Assembly (NCBI GenBank): GCA_026182355.1
Contig: JAPFBL010000525.1
Coordinates: forward strand, 224,095 to 288,094
Origin: Hermatobates lingyangjiaoensis
Lineage: Eukaryota; Arthropoda; Insecta; Hemiptera; Hermatobatidae
Length of the DNA stretch: 64,000 nt
Reading direction: 5' to 3'
The translations under genes and the position numbers were made by a program. The notes beneath the pieces were generated by a model. That model saw nothing but the letters and a program-made list of their open reading frames with translations, did not search any database and was not told the origin of the DNA. Below are positions 11,801 to 20,600 of this stretch, piece by piece. Position 1 is the first letter of the stretch. Every line of letters begins with the position of its first letter.

Positions 11801-12294
11801 TTTTTTATTAACACCGGTATTATAATGAAATATCAGGGGTATAAAAATACAAAATTATACACTCCTACAAGAATGTAATAGAGATAAAACTAGGATTACG
11901 ACAATGCATGAAAGTAAACCATTCCTCTCAGGGTTGGGGTAACAGAAAGAGTTTTCATTCCTGAGCTATTTGCTTGATACAGACACATACAAATTACTTA
12001 AATACTTGTTATTTGCTGATTAATAATATATTTTGTAGATTTTGTTTCTTTCTAAGGAAGGATATTACCCTATTTAGGTACATGCCACCAGGATTCAACG
12101 AAATTATTGTTTGGAATGATTACTTGTATAGAACAGAACTTTCAAATGTAATCATTGATGTTACATCCAACCAAGCATTTGTAGATCTTTATATGCCTTT
12201 GCTTTACTCTGTAGGTTTTGATTGTTATCTTCTTCATATTTCAGCTGAAGACTCAGGTGAAGATAGTTCTTGGAAGAAAGTTTCCAGACGCTGA
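2003..12294 (+). CDS. eIF3a: Eukaryotic translation initiation factor 3 subunit A, C-terminal part (6 coding exons)
   Basis: Seen: six exons join in frame (2003-2238, 3500-3714, 5243-5442, 7138-7205, 10315-10439, 12245-12294) and give 297 residues ending at a TGA at 12292-12294. The product starts with about 90 residues of Glu/Lys/Arg-rich coiled coil. A Gly/Ser-rich linker follows, including a 12-Gly run, then Arg/Asp-rich segments with SWR, EWR and DWR motifs, and a SSWKKVSRR tail. Known: eIF3a is the scaffold subunit of eIF3, which places the 40S ribosome on mRNA in the cytoplasm; its C-terminal third is a charged helix followed by degenerate D/R-rich repeats. The N-terminal PCI domain and most of the protein lie before base 1. 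Exon 2003 is entered in phase 0, so the ATG at 2009 is internal. Polyadenylation signals AATAAA lie at 12395 and 12467. If the last intron is retained, the frame ends after GPY at 10450, with an AATAAA at 10495. The identity is inferred from composition and layout. Confidence 0.82.
2239..3499 (+). other. eIF3a: eIF3a intron
   Basis: It holds a short Penelope-like fragment (2926-3159), poly-A at 2910-2925 and a (TA)n tract at 3237-3266. The remainder shows nothing recognisable. Confidence 0.6.
2926..3159 (+). pseudogene. Penelope-like element, C-terminal GIY-YIG end fragment
   Basis: An open stretch encodes LYALADHSISSGHSFHF, then VEVKIIDCNPNQVKR and LTKEMLHL. Known pattern: the end of the PLE polyprotein, after the GIY-YIG endonuclease core, reads (L)AxH-xxxGHxI(D)W-xxxKIIDxxxNxxKRxxxEAxxI. 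The match is by eye. The upstream part (GIY-YIG core, RT) is missing here; an A-rich run precedes it. Confidence 0.6.
3500..3714 (+). CDS. eIF3a: eIF3a coding exon
   Basis: The acceptor TTTTTATCAG ends at 3499 and the donor TCCT|GTGAGT follows 3714. It completes the split Arg codon, continues the helix to about KLSGRSL, then changes to a Gly/Ser-rich linker and the segment SSEWRNKPPEDGAKPQPWRAS. Confidence 0.85.
3715..5242 (+). other. eIF3a: eIF3a intron
   Basis: It contains a SINE at 4593-4896 and, near 4195-4222, a GGGCGCCCCCTAGTTGTGAA piece ending CACTG that looks like one end of a hAT MITE. Nothing else recognised. Confidence 0.6.
4593..4896 (-). repeat. tRNA-derived SINE
   Basis: On the - strand it begins GGTAGGGGTCAGGGTAGCCC (A-box-like), then GGGGTTCAAAACCC (B-box-like), then a body shared with copies at 25321, 35023 and 61094 (GAGGGACG, CTCGTTAAAG-like, ACTTGAGTTAGG-like), ending CACTGCAACTTAACC. 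The pol III boxes and the tRNA-like head define it as a SINE. Confidence 0.8.
5243..5442 (+). CDS. eIF3a: eIF3a coding exon with poly-Gly tract
   Basis: The acceptor TGTGTATTTAG ends at 5242 and the donor TCG|GTATTT follows 5442. It encodes YRTRELDTGS, then a run of 12 Gly from GGT/GGA codons at about 5272-5307, then LSWRRGG and D/R-rich repeats. The codon run is a coding microsatellite and may vary in length. Confidence 0.83.
5655..5930. repeat. Unclassified inverted-repeat segment around (TA)n
   Basis: GGTTCGTGCGAACCGGTGCTTA at its left end is matched in reverse by TAAGCACCGGTTCGAACGAA at the right, with a (TA)16 tract between. It resembles a small foldback element; no coding content. Confidence 0.55.
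6186..6530 (+). repeat. Unclassified dispersed repeat, copy 1
   Basis: It matches 31425-31748 in reverse orientation over about 330 bp (shared pieces: ACTATAGGTAAAC-like end, TCTAAATGGGAGAT, GCAGTAATAACATTTTT, GAGAACATGG, CCAGTGGAT). No frame is preserved in both copies, so the class is unknown. Confidence 0.7.
6838..7075 (+). repeat. tRNA-derived SINE, 5'-truncated
   Basis: It starts at a B-box-like GAGGTTCGATACTC and continues with the family body (GAGAGGATGTTATGCCGTCG, CCCGAGCCTGTATGGTGTCA, ACTCGTTAAAGATCCCTA). The 3' end is decayed. Confidence 0.75.
7138..7205 (+). CDS. eIF3a: eIF3a coding exon (short)
   Basis: The acceptor CTTAATTTACAG ends at 7137 and the donor ACAG|GTAATC follows 7205. 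It encodes GSWRSKAQERDMDERERDR and further Asp-Arg dipeptides, matching the D/R-rich repeats of the family. Confidence 0.82.
7290..7800. repeat. Dispersed repeat with internal inverted copies
   Basis: GTACATTGCTTAGAACTGA near 7324 recurs in reverse near 7715; TACAGTATCAGGCACCTAAA at about 7605 recurs in reverse near 7750. Its part CTTAAAAGCTAAGATTTGAA (7502) also occurs at 61413 beside a SINE. Class unknown. Confidence 0.55.
8465..8590 (+). repeat. Small dispersed repeat, copy 1
   Basis: CGTAATACGAGTAAA and GCAATACGAGCTCG here match, in reverse, CGAGCTCGTATTGCGA and TTTACTCGTATTACG at about 32630-32660. No coding content. Confidence 0.5.
10315..10439 (+). CDS. eIF3a: eIF3a coding exon
   Basis: The acceptor is a long T tract ending TTTAG at 10314; the donor ACAG|GTCCGT is weak. 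It encodes RMEDRRGGNERRNMDDWRG and TAKREWRKGAAEPPKST and ends in phase 1. Reading through the donor adds GPY and a stop, with AATAAA 45 bp later, so a shortened alternative 3' end is possible. Confidence 0.8.
10440..12244 (+). other. eIF3a: eIF3a last intron
   Basis: It contains AATAAA at 10495 (possible alternative 3' end) and the 54/55-bp minisatellite at 11261-11838. Nothing else recognised. Confidence 0.6.
11261..11838. repeat. 54/55-bp minisatellite, 11 copies
   Basis: Unit starts ATTAACACCGGTATTA and ends TCCTTGATACTTTTTT. Copies start at 11261, 11315, 11369, 11423 and 11477 (54 bp each), then 11532, 11587, 11642, 11697, 11752 and 11807 (55 bp, an extra T in GAAATATCAGG). The first block stays open on the - strand only because 54 is a multiple of three; I do not regard it as coding. 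Confidence 0.95.
12245..12294 (+). CDS. eIF3a: eIF3a terminal coding exon
   Basis: The acceptor CTTCATATTTCAG ends at 12244. Phase fits the preceding exon (G|CT = Ala). It encodes AEDSGEDSSWKKVSRR and TGA. I judge a C-terminus with a Trp-x-x-Val-x-Arg-Arg pattern to suit eIF3a; this is from memory of the family, not a search. Confidence 0.75.
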
Positions 12295-12394
12295 TCAATC
12301 TACCTTCCGTATTTTCTACTTTGTTTAAAAACTAATTAGCCACCGTTTCATTTCCTAGTACCATACGGGATATAATTGCTTGTATTCAAATGTC

Positions 12395-12472
12395 AATAAA
12401 TTATTAACATATTTGTTCCAATTATAATTATTATTATCATTATTGTTTAATCTAAATTTTTGTTGTAATAAA
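12395..12472 (+). terminator. eIF3a: eIF3a polyadenylation signals
   Basis: AATAAA hexamers occur at 12395-12400 and 12467-12472, about 100 and 175 bp after the stop codon, in AT-rich 3' untranslated sequence. Confidence 0.6.
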
Positions 12473-12761
12473 TTTACTACAAAAATGAAATTTAAATGGT
12501 TTGGGAGTGAAATTGGGAACATGATTATTAAAGATTTATCTTCATTTGTGTTTTTTTATCCCATTTTTTTCTTTTCTGTAATTTGCAATTTATAGTTTTT
12601 GCAGAACCAACTACAGATGAGCACAATTTAGATTCAACAAGTTTGAAGAAGAAGTGAAGACTATCAATTTACTTGGCCCTGAACTTCACTTCAACATAAC
12701 TGTCACAAACTAATTTAACAATCATAGTTGTGAAATCCGTAATTGTGATTTATTCTGAAGT

Positions 12762-12961
12762 AAAATGGATAAACAAACAAAAGTCTCCACACAAATGAAG
12801 TTTTATTCAACAACAACAATAAGTTGCTTTCACTGGACCAACCCTTCAGCACCACATCCTTTTGGTGTCTTCCTGATGATGAACACAAAGTGTTCGAAAC
12901 GCGTTGTTGTTTTGAATGAAACTTCATTTGTGTGCAGACTTTTGTTTGTTTATCCATTTTA
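12762..12961. repeat. Palindromic repeat, family B (hammerhead type)
   Basis: The outer arms are reverse complements (ATGGATAAACAAACAAAAGT against ACTTTTGTTTGTTTATCCAT). The right arm keeps a complete CTGATGA-hairpin-GAAA core at 12873-12899; the left arm core is lost. Confidence 0.85.
12871..12908 (+). ncRNA. Hammerhead ribozyme motif, family B
   Basis: CTGATGA (12873-12879), one extra T, stem II GAACAC/GTGTTC (six perfect pairs, loop AAA), GAAA (12896-12899), then C-GC-G-T-T, which gives a two-pair helix III and the cleavage triplet GUU. Helix I beyond the first pair is weak here. The family was read from the sequence; activity is inferred. Confidence 0.6.
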
Positions 12962-13600
12962 CCTCAGAATAATTTAACAATATTTTATTTTACAATTAAT
13001 AAATATAATCTACTCAAATATGATATGAATCAAATGTAAATAAAAAATAAACAAATAGAAAGGAAGAGAAAGATGTATTATGATACATAGTAGTTGGAAA
13101 AAAATGAAAATCTAAGGAATAAATCAAATACTTTATGACTAAAACTGGAAAAGTTTTTTCTTTAGGGCAATCCAGACGTGGAAAGTTATAAATTATAAGG
13201 ACAAAAGTAAAGTTTGAAATAGTTTTGAATTCAAATTTTGTTAGAACAGTCATGGCTTCAGTAAAAGAGGAAGGAATTTGGAGTCTGCATTGAGCTTTAC
13301 GGTATGTGGTACATCTATTTATCAGGAAAACCTATAATCAATTCAATTAATTTATTTTTTTTAATGTTGGTACTATATTTTCACAATTATAAGTAAAATG
13401 TGAATAATTATTTAGAATAATTGGTGAACGCTTAGAAAGTATGTTTCTATTGAACAAATTTTTTTATTATATTATTTTCCAGTTTAGCATGTTCTACACT
13501 GTACTAAATGCATTGTTTACACATTGTATATAATAATTATTATTCTTATAAGTATAATGAATTCTTTAAAGGAAGTAAACATCTTGTTATTAGTCTAGTT

Positions 13601-13986
13601 CAGGCGTGGGGAACCTGCGGCATTTTAAATCATGAAGTATGTGGTCTTCTGCGGTTAGTTGAGAAAAATGTTTAAAAAAATAAAGAATTAGAATTCTGAC
13701 ATTTAGGAAGAAGATTGATTAATCAATACTTGAAAAGTCTAAGCTTTTAGGAAATCATTTTCCTGAGTTAACAAAGGTAGCAAACGAAAGCAATGAAGAC
13801 ACTGCTGAATCTTTTGAAAGACAGTGAAACAGCTTTAGATGCACTGATCGAGTAATAAAATGATATATTCAAGGATTTTGCAATAGAACTACTATATAAG
13901 AATCAATTGTTCCATTCGTTGTGGTCTTTTAGGGAAGTGGATGATGCTAAAATGGCCTTCACTCCAAGAAAGGTTCCCAATCCTTG
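13601..13986. mobile_element. hAT-type MITE (386 bp)
   Basis: Left end CAGGCGTGGGGAACCT and right end AGGTTCCCAATCCTTG are imperfect terminal inverted repeats of hAT form. Flanking 8-bp duplications GTCTAGTT (13593-13600) and GTGTAGTT (13987-13994) differ at one base. No transposase inside. Confidence 0.8.
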
Positions 13987-14599
13987 GTGTAGTTAAAGAA
14001 TATAGAGTTAAAATAGATAATATACACATAAATTTCTAACAGTAAATTAATTTTAAGCTTCAAAGCTGTACAAAATGATGACATATCCATAATGGTACTG
14101 TTTTGAAATTTATGAAGAGTACTTGGCAAGGTAAAACCTTTCGAATAAGAGCCACTCTTTGTGAGTCCCACTGACAAAAATCGTACACCAAGTGTCCAAG
14201 AGATTAGGGTGTCTCCGCGTTACAGGCACATGATGAGCTAGGAATTACTTTAAACTTATACTGATATTCTTAAAATAGCTCATGACTATTGGGATAATTT
14301 ATTTCAAGTTGGTTCATTGGAAGTCTATTTTGGATATTAGGAAAATAATAATTTATTAGAAGTACATTCGGCCCAATTTTGTTCCCATTGATATATTGTT
14401 TGTCTGACGTAATTGTTTTACACAAGTCATGGGGGTATGTAAAATCCAAAGTTATGTCTTGAGTAACCTCTTTTGAATCTTGTTTCCGATTATTCCTAAA
14501 ATTTGCTTTATGTGCATTGACCTTTCGACATATATAATTATTTTTCAAATACAAATAGATTTTTGAGGATTAGGTCCAAATATTGATTACTACATATTA

Positions 14600-14645
14600 C
14601 AAGCCGACGTTTCTCCGAAATTTGTTCGACATTCTCAAGACTTAA
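14600..14645 (-). repeat. Hammerhead-like remnant
   Basis: On the - strand: CTTGAGA, TGTCGAACAAATTTCGGA, GAAACGTCGGC. The stem TCGAA/TTCGGA and GAAAC follow the layout of the other families, but the CTGANGA box is altered. Probably a decayed end of a PLE-type repeat. Confidence 0.35.
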
Positions 14646-16450
14646 AAACAATTTGTTCCAAAAATGATTACTTCTATAAACAAATACTTCCACAAAATAT
14701 CAAGTATCAGAAAACAAAAACACAAGCAAGAAAACTAAAAATGGACAGTGTTATTGTTTTTTATAGAACAGATGTGTTTCTAGCATAATTACTTTTATAA
14801 ATTATTATAGCTAAAAAATTAGTAATACTGCAAAAAGTGGTAGTGGTCGATAAGCTATTATCAATATAATTATTTTTCCCATATTTTTTAAGCGTATAAT
14901 GAATGTTTTCAATAATTATTTTAAACGGATTTGTCTTTTTTTTTATTTAATAGCAGTCTGTTTTTGACATTGATAACAGTATTCATTACAACTATATTTT
15001 GGAACCCTGAGTACTTATTCACCAATTCAATCACTTTTAAAAACACTAATGGCTGAACGAAATTTACATATTCTGAACTTACCCTTCGATGAAATTGATG
15101 CTTTATCGGAATCTATCAAACAAATGCTGAGTTAACACAGTCACCTATGTTGCTTACATCTGTGTTATTTACCCGTCAAATCTCATTCTTATTATTAAGA
15201 TTCAGTTGGCTTATGGTTTTTGCTTAGAAATAAATATTTCACGTTGTTTTTTTGGTCTGCGTATTTGATTGGGGCATTCCATTTTTCGAAAGATAAATCT
15301 AAGACATTTGAATTAGATTTCGTTGTATGATGCAAACTGACTGCCTCCTGAATTCTTAAAATAACTGGTATGATACCAGCTACCACGCAAACTATTCTTT
15401 AGGGAATTTAAAAAAGTTTATCGTGAGGACAGACTACTTCATATAGTTTCGTTTTATGTGATCTTATGATCCCAAGAGCTACGTATACTTCTATACCTTT
15501 GTAGTATATACTTATGTAATAATTTTCTGATGAATCCTTAAAAAATTGATTATGAGGTTGACACAATTTGGTTATTCTAGTGGAAGGAGAAGAAAATTGA
15601 AGGTTGATTTTACTAATAACAAGGGGGAATCGTTAGAAGAATCAATAATACCAAGTAGAGTTAAGAAATTATAATGGAGTTTTCTATTCAAAGAAAGTAA
15701 TTGTATATATGTAGATAGATATAGTACAATTCCGTTATAGGTATGCATTCTTAATTTATAAGAGAAGGAATTTATTTTGACTGTATTGAGTTTAGTAGAT
15801 AAAGACATTAATATTCCGATTAACTGCAGTAGAGCAATTGTTTAGAATATATCTAACCTAGGGAACGATAAAGAATCTTGAAAAGAAAATAATAAGGTAA
15901 TTAAAATAATGGAATCATTAAACTAAGAATCATAAGACTAGAATTTTGATAATGGCAATATAATCACTGCAATTATGACCAAGGTCATAAAGTTTTCCCA
16001 TGAAAGGGCGTATTACTTATATAACAACAACAATTCAATAAAATCTAGACTTCAATAAACATGTAGCGTAACATTTATATATAATCCATAGGATATTATT
16101 GTTTGTTTTGTAATGTTATAAATCTATAATATTATTTTGTAATAAATAACAGTTCTCAAAGCAGGTAAATGTTTTTAAAATTTTGAGATTTTGACAATAA
16201 TAAACAATGAACATTGGAATATGTATAGAATATCTTTTTAAAGAAGAGCAAACATGGCGAAAGATACGCCTCTTGTGGAATTCCAGATAAGATGGTTCAG
16301 AGTAACTGATCAAAGTTAATTGTTCAATACTATATTAACTTCAAAGGTTGATGCAAATTTAATGGTGAACTTTGTAGTTGCTAACATGGGGTGATGCTGC
16401 CGTAGAGTGAGGGAGATTATAAAATAGTTGTTAATGTAGTAAAACTTTCT

Positions 16451-16502
16451 TTTATATTCATATTTCTTTTTGTTTATTTACAAAAAGAAATATGAATATA
16501 AA
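16451..16502. repeat. Perfect 22-bp inverted repeat with 8-base loop
   Basis: TTTATATTCATATTTCTTTT and its exact complement are separated by TTTATTTA. AT-rich, no GC-rich stem base; possibly a small foldback footprint. No function can be assigned. Confidence 0.6.
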
Positions 16503-17498
16503 AACCAGATCAATGATTGCGTAATGGAATAAGATTTTTAAAAGAGTTAATTCAATAGCAATTCTGAGCAGTCAATGACTACAACAGTTAATTGTAAAAA
16601 AAAACAGTAGCTGTAAAAAGCTTTAAATTCTTTATACATGGCAAAACCAGAAGTAATTGTGACTCTCGCAGAAGTTGCTAGACTAACCGATAAAGCATTT
16701 AGTAACTGAAAAGACTAACGCTGCATAAATGCGAAAGAAATGTTCTAAATGTGAGATATATGGCAATTTCTTAAACAAACTTGTAAGGATTTCAATCAAA
16801 ATATAATCTCATTGAATAAATCGTAACGATATCAATTCCTTTTTCTCAATAATGACCATCATTGCTTAAACATGTTTTAAAGATTGACTCCTGAAAATTA
16901 CCATCTACCAATTCATGTTTATTTTTCAAGGTGAGTTCTTTTACAGCGTGACATCCTAATAACTGAAAGGAGATTCATAATTTTTGTTTTCAGTTTTCAG
17001 AGCTACAATTAAAATTTTATATTATATTATTTAATATTAAGTATCTAGAAAATTTATTAGGTTTAAAAATTTGAACTTTAAAATCTAGGTAAGCTATATC
17101 AATTTATCTATATTTCAAATAAGTCTTTAATTTTTTAAGGAACTAGTATAAGTATAGGTAAATAAAATTATAATAATAATTTTTGTAATATTACGAATAA
17201 GGCAAACCTGGTAAAACAATTTGAAGACAGTTGATAGTTCCCTTAAACGCATATCTATTGACTGTTGTTATTTTTAAGAAATATGTTTAGTCTTTTTATT
17301 TGTAATTAATCATTTTTTATGCAATATCTTAATTTGAGAACTTTTCCAATTTGATTTTTCTTGCTGTTTGGGAATTTCTGTGGCATATCATTTTAGTACG
17401 TAATATACATAAAGTATGCTTATTAATGAACTATGTTTTACATCAATATTGTTTCATGTTTCCAATTTTTAAATTGTTTACTATAATACATTTTAGAC

Positions 17499-17681
17499 AT
17501 GTTTAACACATCTGGATTGAATACTGGTGGAGCTTTTGGATCCACTGTTACTCCTTCAAATGCTAATCCAATGAAAGATTTTGAAGTGACATCTCCACCT
17601 GATGATTCAGTCTCGTCTTTGGCTTTTAGTCCTGCTACTCTAACGCAAAATTTTCTTATTGCTGGATCTTGGGATAATAAT
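17499..17681 (+). CDS. Rae1: Rae1 coding exon 1
   Basis: ATG follows acceptor TACATTTTAG (ends 17496) by two bases. It encodes 61 codons: a Gly/Ser/Thr-rich lead, then [21 protein letters not shown] and the start of blade 1. The donor AAT|GTAAGC starts at 17682. Confidence 0.95.
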
Positions 17682-20600
17682 GTAAGCATGATATTTATGG
17701 CTAAAATATAGGAACGATGAATACTACATTCTTTCGTTTTATCGGTTTTAGGTACGATGCTGGGAAGTTGAACAGTCAGGTAAAACTATTCCGAAATCAA
17801 TGCAGGCAATGCAAGGGCCAGTTTTAGATGTTTGCTGGAGTGATGTAAGTTAAAATATATAATCAAAAGTGAAATATCGTATGTTGTGTATTCTTCATAT
17901 TTTTATTTTGATACAAAGCAAGTTGATACTTTTATTTTTAACTAGACTTAGTATTTAGAAGTCATGCCTGTTCCGAGAGTCTAAATAATTTGAAGCAACA
18001 ATATTTTCCAGGACGGAACTAAAGTCTTTATGGCATCCTGCGATAAAATGGTGAAATGTTGGGATCTGGCTTCGAATCAGTCTTTTCAAGTTGCATCTCA
18101 TGATGCTCCAGTTAAAACTTGTCATTGGATAAAAGCTCCTAATTATACTTGCTTGATGACTGGTTCTTGGGACAAGACTCTTAAGGTACATTACTTGCAT
18201 TCTTATTTAATTATATATTTAAACAGAGTAATGACTAATTACATAAATGATGAATTTATCAAAATTGAGTAAAAAAACATGACGCAGTAAAATAAAATGT
18301 ACAATAACATATGCTTCACAAAACTAAAGATATACTAAACAATTTTTTCCTCAAACAGAAATAAGGTTTGACTTTTAATGTATTCTATAACGTCGTAATA
18401 ATAGGGAGTATGATGTTATAAGTGTTTTATAAGTAATTAAAAATAATAAGGTCCCAAATATTTAGGTACATTGAGTTATGAAAACTATTTTTCAATAGTT
18501 TTATTACTTTTTTTAAATTATTTGGTTTCATAAAGAAAAAATCCTTTTTGAATTATTAGTTTATATTAGATTTTTATAATAGGTATGAAATATGTGTAGT
18601 TATGAGGACTGACAGGAACAAAGAAAGGAATGTGATTACTGCGATGTTAGGATAGAGAACATTGAATGTAATGATTTAAAGTATTTCGGAAAGATTATAT
18701 TATTTATCATGCTTTGGAGGAATCGTAGATCAGGTTTGACTTGTTTGTGTTAAGAGTTAATAAATTCAGTATCATTAATTAAGTATTCATAATGAGTTGT
18801 ACGAGCTACTGACATTAATTCTAATGTTCGTCATACTAATATTTTGTTGAGCAGTTTTAACGTTTAATGTTGTAAAAGTATTTGACGTGTCAATCAATAG
18901 TGAAACTAATCTCTTCACTTAGTTAAAACATTTTAAAGATCTACTAAATGAAAACAAATATAATCGTATTCTAATGTATATATGAAGTTTAACCAATTTA
19001 TTTCTATTGCTTTCCTTTTTCCATTTTGGTTTAAACTTCAATTGATTACATCACGTGTTTATTTATTGTGATTTTTCTGCTCTAATGTATAGATATGTAT
19101 ATTGTTAAATAGTACGCCATATGTATCTTGGATTCTTACATAATTTTCCCCATTTTTTGGACACTTTTCCTCATTTCTTGGTTAAAACTGTGTAAAGTAC
19201 TAGATATTGACTGGTGAAATGTTGCAAGTGATATTTCATTCATCATCAGGGCATAAATGATGTTGAAAATTCTTGATACTTATATTTAAAAGATGGTAAG
19301 TTTGTTTTTGTGAGTAAGGTAAGCTTTAGTTGGGGAAATAGTTAGGGCATAGTCATCTTTCTCGTTATTCGAAATGGGCCTACTTGTAAACTATTTTAAA
19401 ACCCTGCTTAAAGTAGCCATTTGTACTTCTCAAAGTAAACTTTACTATTACTCAAAGTACAGTTTTTACTTCTGGCTTCTTTTCTTGAATTATTATTGCT
19501 TCTATTAATTGTAATCTGAAATAGTCGTTTTCTTTACTAATAATTTTGATTTCATTAACAGTCATCATTACTTCTACCTCTTGACAGTTTGCTCTTGACA
19601 TGTTTTGTATCGGTTTTCGTACAACCAGGGGATAGGTATATTGTGATTTTTCTGGACAAAGAAGTTGTTGTCATTTCTATGTCTGTGTTTTTACCGTCCT
19701 CCCAGTTCCCTATTTGATATGTGTGTGTACTCATAAACTAGGTTAACTCCTTTCAGTTTATACTCCTTAGCACTGGGACTATTCTTCACTGTTAATTACT
19801 AATGGTTACACTTTGACAGTAAGTTACTAGGACCACGTTATCTTCAAGAATAATGCACTTGGCTTTGTTTGTTACAATATTCTTTAGTATTCGTTCATAG
19901 GTAAGATTTTCTTCAGTATGTTTTTGTCGTAAAGTTTAGGAGTTTTTAAACTTATCGTTTTCTGAGTTACATGTAGGTTTTTGGACGTCCTTCACGTGGA
20001 TCGTCTTCAAGGCTTGTACGTTCTACGTTTAAATTCAGCAACCCATCTTTCTACTGTTCTAATTGAAGGTGAACGTTCATTATACACTCTTAACATTCGT
20101 TCGTGAATTTCTTTTGGTGTTACACCTTCTAAAAATAAGAATTTTATCACTGCACGATATTCAATTTTTTCCATTGCCGAAAATACTGTGACACGGCGAC
20201 ACTAAATGGCTTGAAAACAAAGAATGAATTGACTGATTGAAATGAACCTTCACATACGTTGATAAGAAGAGTGAACCAACAAAACAAAAACAAATTTGGA
20301 CTAGTAGCAATGCCCTCTCTTATCGACCGACAAAAACTTATTGAACAACCTGGTATGTTGAAGGTATCATTTTAAAATATATCAAAGTGTTTGTACTAGT
20401 AACCATTATTAATAAACGCTTCTTTCTTTCAACATATATTCTCATGGAATGTTTCTCAGTAAGAAGCAGTTTTGTATGACTACTTTAATCTCTTATTTGT
20501 CGATCAGAGATCTGATGGTGGCATTTTAGTATCATTGAAGCCATTAACTCCTTGCGTTTGGGTAAGTTGCTGTGTACAAGATGTTTTTAGTTAATTCTAT

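Larger units (their letters stand above)
12658..17498. other. eIF3a-Rae1 intergenic region
   Basis: It holds the hammerhead palindrome 12762-12961, a hAT MITE (13601-13986), a hammerhead-like remnant (14600-14645) and a short hairpin (16451-16502). The Rae1 promoter and 5' leader exon must be in or near here, but I cannot identify them. 14650-16440 and 16510-17490 show nothing. Confidence 0.5.

Noticed and set aside
15049..15135. 28-codon frame MAERNLHILNLPF in the intergenic region
   Set aside because: Too short, no partner exon and no known motif; may be a transposon remnant but cannot be supported.
17438..17689. 83-codon frame on the - strand over Rae1 exon 1
   Set aside because: Antisense shadow of a clear Rae1 exon; no independent support.
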